From: Sipunculus nudus
Taxonomy: Eukaryota > Annelida > Sipuncula > Golfingiida > Sipunculidae
NCBI GenBank assembly: GCA_026874595.1
Contig: CM049318.1
Coordinates: 25,260,956 to 25,324,955, forward strand
Direction of reading: 5' to 3'
Length of the DNA stretch: 64,000 nt
Shown here piece after piece: positions 36,187 to 47,289 of the stretch. The position numbers and the translations under genes are program-made. The notes under the pieces are model-generated. The model was not told the origin of the DNA and searched no databases. It saw only the letters and a list, made by a program, of their open reading frames with translations. How positions within the stretch are numbered: position 1 is the stretch's first letter; every line of letters starts with the position of its first letter.

Positions 36187-36405
36187 GTGGTTCCAACATC
36201 AGACAAGATGAAACCATTCCCAAAGCCACAACGCTTAAAAAAGACACCGGCGCTCACATCGCAATTGTTGCCATTGGAGACGACATGAACATGAGGGAGC
36301 TGAAAGGAATGGCCAGTCAACCAGCCGAAGCCAACATCTTTGAAGTCGAGACTGAGAATGACCTTGACAAATTTGTTCCTCTGGTAGCAAAAGCTTTCTG
36401 TGATG
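36187..36405 (+). CDS. vWA module F, last part
   Basis: Acceptor tttctcag, donor gatg|gtaaga, both phase 1. It encodes GSNIRQDETIPKATTLKKD, AHIAIVAIGDDMNMRELKGM and VPLVAKAFCD. The intron splits the codon after TDG. Confidence 0.91.
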
Positions 36406-37212
36406 GTAAGACACTAAACGTTTGCAGTCGCGTAGCAATCATTGTAAGACACCCCCAGCCCGCTATTACACGATAATGCTCAATGGGCTATGTAGTGTAC
36501 GCCCTTGGAAATTAGGTCAAGGTCAAAATAAATTACTGGGGGTTAAGTTTATCACATATGAATAATATCGTGACAATATATGTCAGTTTTTTTAAAGTGG
36601 GCGGGATTTGAGATCTAGCAATTTAGGATATTGCCTGTGTCAGCTGCCACATTCAATTGCCATAAATTTTAGCCCATGTTTTGAATGTTAATTCAAACTT
36701 AAATGATGAAATACATGGTGCTGAAGATCAAGCAAAAATGAATATAAATATTATATATATATATATATATATATATCATGTTATGAGGTAGGAGTGAAGA
36801 CAATATGATCGGAAGCGGCTGCAGGGGCAAGGTCCAGGGTGTTGGACCCCCCCCCCCCCCTTTTTTTTTCCAGCCGCCACGACCTTTTTTAAGTGTTTCA
36901 AACCAAATATTTTCGGCCTTGACCTCCCTTTTCTTGACCGTGAGCCTTTGTCATTAGTCCTCCTAGGTTGGACCTCTCCTTTTCCTAAATCCTGGATCCG
37001 CTCTTTATGATATTCTGGGAGAAGGATTTTGTTCTGTTTGTCTTCAGAATGGGGAGTTCTTCGGAGATTTTGAGATGTCTTTATTATGACAAGGCGGTCC
37101 TGTACACCCGTTACTCCTTTGCATTATCACCCTCGCATTTTCTCAACAAACAACGCCCATGCTACCGTTGTACCAATGTCGTTCCTGAATATCTTGGTGA
37201 ATTCTTTTGCAG
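36406..37212 (+). other. Intron with (TA)n and poly-C-linked repeat
   Basis: Holds a TA run at 36752-36776, a 14-base C run followed by T (36847-36869), and a flanking short repeat ending cctggatccgctc near 37004. Confidence 0.6.
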
Positions 37213-37326
37213 ATGTAAACGAGTGCATACCGAATCGTTGCCAGAACGGCGGCACGTGCGTTGACATGCTGAGGTCATACCAGTGTACGTGTCCTGATGG
37301 CTGGGCCGGAGTCCACTGTACGAAAG
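37213..37326 (+). CDS. Calcium-binding EGF module 3
   Basis: Acceptor ttttgcag, donor aaag|gtattg, both phase 1. It encodes DVNECIPNRCQNGGTC, VDMLRSYQCTC and CPDGWAGVHC. The DVNEC lead and the C-x-D-x4-Y-x-C-x-C pattern match the calcium-binding EGF consensus, including its Asp/Asn beta-hydroxylation site. This is the only fully canonical EGF of the three. Confidence 0.94.
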
Positions 37327-37856
37327 GTATTGGCGATAATAATAGGCCCTACTAATAGTTGTTGTTAAAACATTAAAGTATTTACCTTCACATACAGGAC
37401 TGAATAGAACTCTCTCTATAGAACTCTATTTCTCTTTCATATGCAACCAGTCTGAAAGACCACCTGTCTAATAGGAACACCTGTCTATTAAGACAACCTT
37501 TGAATGAACCGAAACCTTAACATTTGGCCAGTCCCACGGGTGGTCGTATTACATTGGTCTCACCATATATATATAGTGGGATTCATCCGGCAAGAAAAAA
37601 ATATATTGCTATAAGACACAGTTTTATGTTCTTTAAATAGATGTTTCGTCACAGAAATGGAAATTTCGCCTCTCTTTTTCTGTTATATTCCTGAATGAAA
37701 TACACTGACAAACTGTGAAATATTCCATTAGCATTCTACCAAATATTATAAAGCATATGAAATCTATCTCTGAAAAGACATGATATTATCCGTAAACATG
37801 AGTGAATGTACATTCTGTATCAGTATATTATTACCTTATTATCATTTATGTCGCAG
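37327..37856 (+). other. Intron with a MITE remnant
   Basis: The stretch 37444-37565 resembles the reverse complement of the MITE at 22114-22260. Otherwise nothing is recognised. Confidence 0.5.
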
Positions 37857-38213
37857 AATGTAGGAACTCACACGACATCGCCCTGGTGCTCGATGTTTCC
37901 GGAAGTGTGCAGAACATTTATGACATCATCATGACCTTCTCCAGGCGCCTAGTGCTTGCACTTCCGGTTCACAATGGCCGCACGCGGGTTGGTATGGTTA
38001 CCTTCGATGACAGATCCTCGGTCAAATTCCGGTTGACGGATCACAGGACGAGGAATGACATTCTACTGGCCCTGACTCTGGAACGATGGGCCGGCAGTAC
38101 CAACATGTACAGTGGTCTGATCTCTGGCGGCGACATTCTCCGCTCCGGAGGCAGAAATGGCGTACAGGACACTCTCGTGCTGGTTACCGATGGCTTGCCC
38201 ACAGTTGAAATCC
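37857..38213 (+). CDS. vWA module G, first part
   Basis: Acceptor tgtcgcag, donor atcc|gtgagt, both phase 1. It encodes ECRNSHDIALVLDVSGSV, TRVGMVTFDDRSS, GSTNMYSGLISGG and TLVLVTDGLP. All three MIDAS loops are canonical. In place of TNT the second loop reads TNM, as in module A. Confidence 0.93.
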
Positions 38214-38366
38214 GTGAGTTCTTAATTCTCCAATAAATGTGTGTTTTAGCCTGTACGCTCATTCAGAGACAAAGCTGTAGAATTATTAAACTCAATCAGC
38301 ACTTTCAGACAGCTTAATTGCTGCTTGTTATCAGATGATGATATAACTTACAGTGAAATGATAACG

Positions 38367-38451
38367 ACTTTTTAACTTTTTTAAAATATTATATCCATAA
38401 ATAACATGTACTTTTTAACTTTTTTAAAATATTATATCCATAAATAACATG
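38367..38451 (+). repeat. 42-bp tandem duplication
   Basis: The unit ctttttaacttttttaaaat plus its continuation through ataacatg occurs twice in direct contact, with no visible differences. Confidence 0.85.
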
Positions 38452-38469
38452 ACAGTATTACCGTAAATA

Positions 38470-38907
38470 ACAATTGCCATTGTTTGGTATTTCCATGACG
38501 TACCCCTGATGGTATTTCCATAAATAACAAGTACCATTGTTTGGTACTTCCAGGACGTACCCCATACGGTATTACCGTAAATAATATTACCGTCAAAAAC
38601 AATTACCATGTTTGGTATTTCCTAGATGTACCCCTGCCGGTATTACCGTAAACAACATTAACCATTGTTATGATAACCGGGACGTACCTCATACGGTATT
38701 ACCGTTTATAACAATTACCAATGTTTCGTATATCTAGGACCTACCCCTGACGGTATTACTGTAAAAAACAATTAACATGTTTGGTATTTCCTAGATGTAC
38801 CCCTGCTGATATTACTGTAAATAACAATAACCATTGTATGGTATTTCCAGGACGTACCACTGACGGTGTTACCATAAATAACAATTACCATTGTTTGGTA
38901 TTTCCAG
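38470..38907 (+). repeat. 57-bp minisatellite carrying copies of the final 3' splice site
   Basis: Seven upstream copies plus the functional one. The splice-junction word (ttccag|gacgtac and variants) recurs near 38496, 38554, 38625, 38681, 38738, 38794, 38851 and 38908, spaced mostly 56-58 apart. Copies at 38554 and 38851 keep a full pyrimidine-AG; the first copy has ccatg. Using 38851 instead of 38908 would add exactly 57 nt (19 codons) with no stop; the 38554, 38738 and 38795 sites run into stops. Confidence 0.9.
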
Positions 38908-39107
38908 GACGTACCCCTGAAGCGGCGCAGAGGGTCAAGGACAGGGATGTCCGGATTGTGACCGTGGCGGTGGGGAGCGAAACAGACCGCGACATGCTGA
39001 CCGCCATTGCAAGTGATCCGAAAGACGAAAACCTCATCAGTATATTGAACAAGGGCGAAATCGATGCCGCCGTAGACGCATTCTTAGACCTGGTCTGCAC
39101 GCAGTAA
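38908..39107 (+). CDS. vWA module G, last part, and stop codon
   Basis: Acceptor tatttccag in phase 1. It encodes RTPEAAQRVKDRDVRIVTV, then VGSETDRDMLTAIASDPKDE and FLDLVCTQ, then TAA. The closing Cys is followed by only two residues, so the protein ends on the vWA with no C-terminal coiled coil such as matrilins have. The first dozen bases of this exon are shared with the minisatellite. Confidence 0.9.
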
Positions 39108-42060
39108 CTTGCATAAATTAACATATAAGCATATATATTTAATAACGACCGCAGTGGAGGTACACAGTATGTAAACTCCTTATGCCGTGGTCGCGCTACA
39201 TTGTCTAAAAATCTTACTCTTAATCACTGCTTTCACGAGTAGGAGTTGCTGTGTATCGTCGCAAGGTAGTTGGCACAGGTCCAAGATTTTCCCCAACAAG
39301 TGAGACCAGCATTTATAATTCGGGTCTGACCTAGTTCTAAACCGGTAATACTCTGCTTTCATAGGTTTAGAAATTCTGTTTCTTGTGCCAAGTCCCTAGT
39401 TCCAATACTTAGCAAACCCTTTCAAAACTATTGAAGGCAGTGGGTCAATCGAAGGAGAAATAGAACGAATGTAGCGAGACCACTGCAAAAGGGCAAACTA
39501 ATTTAAAATCCAAAGTATGTGGTTTTCTCTCTTTATGAACTAGGGACAACAGCAGTATCTCTTTACAATTCAATCTTTATTTTAAGTTCCAGCTTGTTAT
39601 CGAGTTAAGTATAAATTCTTCTGCTCGACATGCTTTATCCGGTTACGATTGAACGTTTCTATATTTACGATGCTGTGACATTGAATGATTTTTTTTTGTT
39701 ACCTGAAAAAAAGCTAATGCAATTTACCTTATATGTATTATTTAGCATGGTATGTGTTTAGATTATGCCTTTAAAGAAAACTGGTGATAAAAGCATAGAT
39801 GGAGAGCATAGTTAAAGCTTTCTTTTTATAAAGGTAGTAGTATTACTTGTCAAGTATCCACAAATTGACTTTAGGTAAAAAACTTTTTGAGTTTTATAAT
39901 TAGTATTCTGCAGACTGGAGAGAGGTTGAGAAAGTTGTTACTACCTGTTCAGGCGCCGATCCAGGATATTTTGCGGGGAGAGGTCAACGAGTGTCATGCA
40001 TAAAAATTGTCCCAAAAAAGGTCGGTGGTTATGGGCGGGGGGGGGGGTTCGCCTCCTGGATCAGCGCCTATTTTATGTTCAAGCTTCTATTGACAATAAA
40101 TCATCAAAGTGAAACCTCCTGAAATCGTAGTATTAATCTTTCTTGAGATCCCCAAAAGAGCTTGTTGCCTAGGCTATGCTGGGACATCTTAAAAGCAAGA
40201 CCCTTGCTAATCTAAGCTCGATCGAGAGAGACCTTGTTCCAACAAGCCGCCCGCTCAGCTATTTCATGGATAACGGAAAAGAGCTCAAAAGTGATTGGCC
40301 GAAATCATACCGACCATTCAAACCCAACGTAAAAAAGTAAGCACTCCGCATAAGCCAAAACTATTCATAAAACCGTAATACCAAGAAAACCTGCTACGAA
40401 AATGTGCTAGGTTTATGTGACTGGTCAGTTTCTGCACGGCCTTCTGGCATTGAAATACTTCTGGTCTGAAAAATCAACAGATTTGTTTTGCTCGGTGCGT
40501 ACAGGGAGAGCGCGTGCGTCACTTGATTGGTTCGTTTGCATTGTTCATAATTTTTGTTTAAATAGGTTGCCCGGCGGCTTGATGGAGTAAGGGGCTCTCG
40601 CGATAGAGCTTAGCTTCGCGAGAGCGTTGCCTATAACTAGCAAGCAGGTTAAAATAAATGTTAACCTCCTTGTTTATAGGCAAATGTGGCATTACAGATA
40701 ACCGTGGTATATAGGTGGCCGAGGTAAGACGATAGTCCGTTGAACTGGAGTTCACACGTATTAAGCATTTACCGTTTACTGATATGTGTGTATATATATT
40801 GCAGTCTCGTTCTTTCGACAAGGGGGGGGGGGGAGGTGGGCAGGAATATTTGGCGTAGGTGAGCGGCGGATAATGGGGAGTATCGACTGCGTGTAGGATA
40901 ATTAGTGCCGTATGCTTTAACGTATCAATGGGCAGGTGTTCATGAATTGTTTGCAATATATCACAATGTGAAAATGGTGAATGGAAAAGGACCTTTGCAC
41001 TGGTGGACAGAAAACAACACGCGGTGGTTGGCGTACAGAGACAGACAAATAGTAAGAGTACAAATGCATTACTGGAAGATTAGGACATCAATTTGGGGAA
41101 ATTGTATTATGTGAGAAAACGGGTAGCAAATGAACGAGATCGATAAATGTATTATGATGTAACCAAGGAGTTCTTTAATCATTTTGTATTATACTTATAA
41201 CCTAATTCCACCGTAATATAAACTTATCTTTAAATATGTACGACAAAAAAATCCACAGATTCAAAGCAACTTCTGAGTCCCTACTAGGCACTTAAAGTTA
41301 AATAAAAATATTTCAATTTTTATATAGCATAAAAATAGAGAAAACCGTTTCAGGGAATAACTGAATTACATTACTGTAAAATTAACAGTGTACTGTACTA
41401 ACATTGTTTGTAAAATAAAATTAAAAAAAAACAACAGTATTTGTTTATATATTTTCGTGTGTGTTTGGGATAGCCTACATCTTCTCGGAAGACTGGCGTT
41501 TTAATATCATGAAGGTTCATAAAGGTTGTCTCCTTGCATTGCATATGATAGGCCTACGGGCTGAACTTTTACGAACAATCTTGACTTATCTGACAGACTG
41601 TGGTGTTTTAGTGAATGCATATCCCTAGGAGAATCGCACGAAACTGGTGCCCATGCAACAAATTAGCAATGCGCATGTGGAGGTACAGTTGCAGCGGTTC
41701 GTCACCCTTCCGCCAGAGGTCGTTTCTACTCAAAACGAGGGCGTGCGCACTGCTGTCTCAACAGTAAAGCACGGGAAAGTGCCCAGTGTCCTCATTCAAT
41801 GTAAAAGCATTATTGAGCACATGTAACGCAAATAACGTGGACTAACCTGCTTTGTGTAGCCACCTTCGTATTTGCTTGTTGACTTAACCCATGATCATAT
41901 AGGTTGAATATATAACCCACGGGCCTTTGATTAACGGATATGGGTTTAAATAACAGAAATACATGTATCAACATTTGGGTGTTACACTGCCGCTGTGATC
42001 ACCTGTGTGAAATGGTCTGTCAGTCATTGTGCAAGATACCAAATAATTTTGATTTTATTC
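39108..42060 (+). other. 3' flank of the vWA gene, no gene recognised
   Basis: A candidate AATAAA lies at 40095-40100, about 1 kb after the stop, but it follows a repeat and is uncertain. An inverted pair, aggcgccgatccagga (39952) and cctggatcagcgcct (40055), encloses an 11-base G run, suggesting a short MITE. A 9-bp stem (GCTCTCGCG/CGCGAGAGC) lies at 40594-40625. Open frames here have no recognisable composition. Confidence 0.5.
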
Positions 42061-42284
42061 AAAATTTATTGAGATGCGGACGATGAAAATTCGACACTGG
42101 CGCACATAACAAGACTTGCAACTGCTAAACAATGTAATGAACGGATTTCAATGATATGTGAAAAATCTGAGGTGCAAGGAAATGTAGAGGAAGCAGTGTT
42201 GAGGTTGCCAGAGGTAACAGCAAGGGTTTCGATCTGGATTTTGGAGAGTAGTTTACCGGTTACAACGAGAGCTAAATGATCCAA

Positions 42285-44129
42285 AAACTAAAAACTCAAG
42301 AAGTGAGGTAATTTTTACCATGCAAAAAGAGGATTTACTCCCTTATGCAAAGCTCCCACCCCATCACAACCATCCTGGATCCACCACTGACCAGGCTAAT
42401 AAATAACCACCAGACACTGACAATGAAAGAAAGCATTTATTTGTATAGCATTGTAGTAGCAGAAATAATATTATACTTGAAAACGATGAATCCATGGCTT
42501 ATTATATCCATGTGGTTAAAAAACAGATCAATATACGTGCTGGTAGGAGAAACATAGGAATCAGATATCATGAATTTTCCCAATTTTTTAAAATATTTTT
42601 TTACATCATAAATTTTCAACCCTGAAATTTTAGTATCAAAATGACTTTTTAAGAGCATGGGAACCCTGCTACATAAATACTGCCAATCTTCCTTTACACG
42701 AGGTCGGTAGTGGCGACATCTGTCACCCCGACAGGATACCAATCGTGAGAAAATTCTTACATGCGGGGGGGGGGGGGGGTCTTTAATCCTCACATGCTTC
42801 CAGTTATTAAATAAACTTTAAATTACTGATCACTGTTTAGCAGAACGTAAGCATAAGTAATACTATACAAGCCGCTATCTATTTGCAAAAAGTAAGTAAA
42901 ACTCTGAATATATAATCTGCATATAATAATGTAATATGCAATGCATAAATAATACGTTATGCAAATACATATATAAAATGTAAGTACAATTATGAAAATA
43001 TAATCAGCATATACTAATATACCGTATGCAATATATAGATTTTTTAAATATTTATTTGCATAAAGATGAAAATGTATTCTAGACGCTACTGAAGTCAATA
43101 TTATGTACAAATGCAGTGCCTTGTCTACATTTATAGTGCCTTAAATGTGTACATATGTTTGTTTGATATCAGAGAGTATAATGGAGTTAATCTTTGTTTT
43201 ACACATATTTTCAAAACCTTAAAATAACAAAAATGAATTATAATTATGCATATGTTATATTATTATACGCAGATAATATATTCGAATTATACTCAGAATT
43301 GTATTTAGTATATGCAAATAGATATCGGGTCCACTTGTGGTAAAGACGTTCTGCCAACCAATCAACAGTGATGTGAAGGTTGTTCAGTGACAGAGGATTA
43401 ATATACAATTTTCTTGCAAACTTTGTTTTTTTTTTTTTTGTGAGTCATATTTTCAAGAATGACACATCTCCATTTTTTTTTTTTTTTTCATTATCTCACT
43501 TTTTGAAGTTACCATATAAATAACACATTTAAATATAGAATAGCTGATTTAGATTGACATTCAGTTCGACTCAGATATACACTGACAAAGTGTGGATATT
43601 CCATTGCATATTCTTGGCAGCACTCATATGAATTACTTATTGAACAGAAGAATGGCACATATGTTCATCATAATCAGAATCAGGGTATATTTTAAGGAAA
43701 TTTTTCAACTACACAAACCCTATCAGCATAAAAGGATGTCACTGCTACCGAGACTTTGGTGTAGTCTTTGGTAATTCAGTTGTTGGACCATGACCATGTA
43801 ACAGTTAATGTCAGTGTGTACATGTATATACCACTAAAATCTTTCAGTAAAAAAATTAAACTGAAGTCAATGTTCTATCATATGTTCATTAATAATATTA
43901 ATATAAATATTATCAATGAATAATTACTGAGAATAAATGACAAATTATATATTATTGTTCAAGATACATAACAATGTTAAAAGCTCATACCAGACCCATT
44001 TGCATGGTGTAAACCTGCATAGGAGAGATCAATAAAATTTAAAATATTAACCCATGGTGGCATAAAAGTGACTTAGTCTGTGACTAGAACAAAACTTTAA
44101 AATTTAGAACTGCAAAAATGGAGAGCTGC
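42285..44129. other. Intergenic, no recognised feature
   Basis: A/T-rich sequence with a 15-base G run at 42765-42779 and T runs near 43430 and 43480. Confidence 0.55.
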
Positions 44130-44144
44130 AAGTTAAAACCTACC

Positions 44145-44561
44145 AACCGGCTTCTGTGGCTCAGGGTAGAGCGCAGGACTCAAAGCCAGGAGAATGTGAG
44201 TTCGAATCTCAACCATGGCGGTGAGATTTTTCATGGTCGGCCCCTACCCAGGGTGAGCGCTCTGAAAGCTAAATGGGGAGGCCGTGCCCAATGACCGTGT
44301 TTCACTCACAAACGAGTGCGCCTTTCAGGGGCTCCTCGGTGATATGACCCAGCAATGGGGACTATTACACACCCAGGGCCCGCAGGTACAGTAGTCACCT
44401 GGCCTGGTTAACGCCAGGATATAAAATGAGAGGAAGCATGTGATACTGCCCTGCCACGTAGTCCGAAACCGGAACGGAATTCTGCAGATGTACATATATG
44501 TAGTTAAGTAAGCATTAAAAAATGGAGGCGGTTACCTCCACCAAAAAAATTAAAAAAAAAG
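44145..44561 (+). mobile_element. Full-length tRNA-derived SINE with 15-bp target duplication
   Basis: The head contains TGTGGCTCAGGGTAGAGCG (A-box) and, 35 bases on, GAGTTCGAATCTC (B-box), as in RNA polymerase III promoters. A body of about 300 bp follows, ending ggcggttacctccacc and an A-rich tail. AAGTTAAAACCTACC flanks both sides (44130-44144, 44562-44576). It has no coding capacity and depends on a LINE for mobility. A 3' fragment of the same family lies at 14848-14980. Confidence 0.93.
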
Positions 44562-44984
44562 AAGTTAAAACCTACCCTGAACAGTGTGAGATTGTGGTGA
44601 TGCAGACAAAACCAGTTAGTCCATTTATTCAGTTGTAAGGACTCGCTTGGTTAATAAAATGGCCACAATGCACAAATAGATATATATAACGACGGTTAAG
44701 TACCTGAACAGAGTAAACACTCGAACCCTGATCAAATCAAACTGAAATGCATCCATTCCACCAGAGACAACCATCAAAACAGTTCTAGGGCATATACACA
44801 TCACTGCATACAATACATTTCGTTACACATATCACATCAGCAAGTCTTATACTGTTTTTCTTTGTGTGATCCCCATTTTCCTGTTAATGTCATGTTTAAA
44901 AAATCAGATCTTTAAGAAGAATAAGCTTGCCTGCTGCTATTCATCCCACTCCTTTTCAATGAAATTTTCAAAATAAGCTAAACT

Positions 44985-46755
44985 AGACAATTCTTGGCAC
45001 CGCAGGTGCCAGAGTATCCCAAGACATATTACGCCCCCCCCCCCCCCCCCCCCCCTCTTTTAAGAATAGGCCCCCATTTTAGCAGCATATACTGACACTT
45101 GGCAAGCAATTATTGTTTCTTCAGTCTATCAATCCACAATCTTTTTGGAGATGTTGGTCCTGTGACCTTGACCTTTTGGTACATCACAGATGCCTGCTGT
45201 GGCCTTGACCTTGTGACCCCAAAATTGATATTGATTATCCACTTTTATATATAAATCAATAGAGGTCTAGATTTATTGATAGGCTATATATAAGTCAGGT
45301 TTGAAATCCATATATTAATCCAAGCTTAAATTATCATCTCGGGAACTAATTTTTGGACAGATGACTCCTGTGACCTTCACCTTTGCCCTTGTGACCTCAA
45401 AATTGATAGGGTTCTTCCTCTCTTGGCAGGGGAACTGTATGTGCAAGATGAAATGTCTGAGATGAAATGTTTGGCTGAAAATGCATCCACAATCTTTCTA
45501 AACATGTGTCCTGTGACCTTGACCTTTGACCTCATGACCCCAAAATCAATTCAGGTCTTGCTTTTCCGATGGGACATACAAGTCAAGTTTGAAATCTATA
45601 CATCAATAAAAGCAGGAATTATCATCCAGAAACTAATTTTTGGACAGATGGCTCCTGTGACCTTCACCTTTGACCTTGTGACCTCAAAATTGATAGGGTT
45701 CTTCCTCTCTTGGCAGGTGAACTATATGTGCAAGAAGAAAAACTGAGATGAAACGTTTGGCTGAAAATGCATCCACAATCTTTTTAAAGATGAGTCCTGT
45801 GACCTTGACCCTTGACCTCATGACCCCAAAATCAATTCGGGACTTTCTTTTCCAATGGGTCATATACAAGTCAAGTTTGAAATTCATACATCAATAAAAG
45901 CAGGAATTATCATCCAGAAACTAATTTTTGGACAGATGGCTCCTGTGACCTTCACCTTTGACCTCAAAATTGATAGGGGTCTTCCTCTATTGGCAGATGA
46001 GCTATATATGCAAGATGGAAGACCTTGGATGAAAGTTTGGCTTAAAATGCATCCACTGTATCTTTTAAGATGCGAGTCCAGTGACCTTGACCTTTGACCC
46101 TAGAACCTATAGGGTTCTTACTTTAGTGGTAGCCATACAAAAGTCACGTTTGAAATCCATATGGCTATCAACACTGGAGATATCATAAGAGGTGTGTGAT
46201 TTTCACCAAATATGGACACATTAAAGGTCAAGGCCACTCTCATGGTAAAGGTCATGACCCAAATGTAAATAGACCTCATCCCATAACCCATCTCTCTACA
46301 TGTGGATAATATGAAAGAAATCTGTCCATTGGTTTTAGACTTATAATGCTTACAGTACTGTCAAGTGGCAATTATGGGGGTATTAAAAGGCATAAAAACA
46401 AGAAAAGGATAATAGGTGGCCCCACCAGTTTCCGGTATATCACAAGGCTATCCAAGATCTTCAGTCACCTTGATTTTTGGACCAGTCCATGCAAGCTTAC
46501 TGGAGATATTTAAGAATTTGTGTTATTTTCAGCATAAATTGACCTATTCAAGGTCAAGGTCACTCTGCTAGCATAGGTCATGACGCCATTTTAAATAGGC
46601 TTTGTCCCCTTACCTATATCTATACAAAAGTAAAGTTTGAAAAAGATCAGTGAAATATTTTTTGAGTTATCCTGCTCACAAGGTTTTTCTGCGGCGGCGG
46701 CGGCTGCGGGACCGTCATGAAACCATAGTATCCCGACTTTGTCTGGGGATACAAT
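44985..46755 (+). repeat. Repeat element with about 290-bp tandem core and TGACCTTGACCTTTGACC words
   Basis: The phrase tcctgtgaccttcacctttg recurs at about 45366, 45654 and 45942, giving a period near 290. Between copies lies tgaccttgacctttgacctc. The left end has gtgccagagtatcccaagac and the right end a palindrome-like gtatcccgac/tctggggatac (46729-46750). A similar right end is seen at 60873-60906. A 22-base C run lies at 45034-45055 and a CGG run near 46690. Confidence 0.75.
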
Positions 46756-46759
46756 TAAA

Positions 46760-47190
46760 ACAGATCTGCTGGGTTACCTGATTTTGAAAAGTGTAGACAC
46801 TAATTAAGAATATACACATATTTATGCTGTCAGTAAAACATTGATTAATATGACAGTGAAGACTTTGCTGTATATGAGTTATCAAATACTGTACATCTGT
46901 ATATCCTGTGCAATGGTAAAAAGTGTAAGGTTACAGAGAAAAGTGTAAGATGTTTAAAAAGAAATATATGAACATTGTGTAAAGTGTAAAAAGAGGTACA
47001 ACTGTGTATATTGGCAGAGTAATATTACCAAGTAACCCTAATCAATATTTCAGTAATAGCACCACTGTGACTCAAATATATGGATGATACTTTGGCAGGA
47101 AACTTTGGCAGGAATAGCTTAATTTGAATCCTATGTTCTGTAAATGTCAATGGTGTTGTCAATGTATGGAGTTAGCAAGCACAATAAATG

Positions 47191-47289
<99 letters not shown>

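Larger units (their letters stand above)
46..39107 (+). other. Gene span: multi-vWA/EGF extracellular matrix-type protein, 3' part
   Basis: This is one gene assembled from 20 exons, described individually below. All joins are GT-AG and every phase matches. The joined coding length is 4128 nt (1375 residues plus stop), so no frame error remains. Module order is vWA-A (partial), B, C, D, EGF1, vWA-E, EGF2, vWA-F, EGF3, vWA-G, stop. Each vWA is 185-201 residues and is bracketed by one Cys near each end, as in matrilins and related matrix proteins. No transmembrane segment follows the last vWA; the protein ends four codons after it, at Cys-Thr-Gln-stop. By family knowledge such proteins are secreted and bind collagen or other matrix partners through the vWA metal site; that role is inferred here. 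The 5' exons, signal peptide and promoter lie outside the window. It could be named matrilin-like or collagen-VI-like; no triple-helix repeats are seen, which argues against a collagen within this part. Confidence 0.88.

Noticed and set aside
40558-40956. 132-codon minus-strand open frame
   Set aside because: It includes a poly-Pro run produced by a G homopolymer, has no domain-like pattern and no convincing splice or start context.
44145-44220. A functional tRNA gene
   Set aside because: It has A and B boxes, but it continues into a SINE body with an A-rich tail and target duplication, so it is a SINE head.
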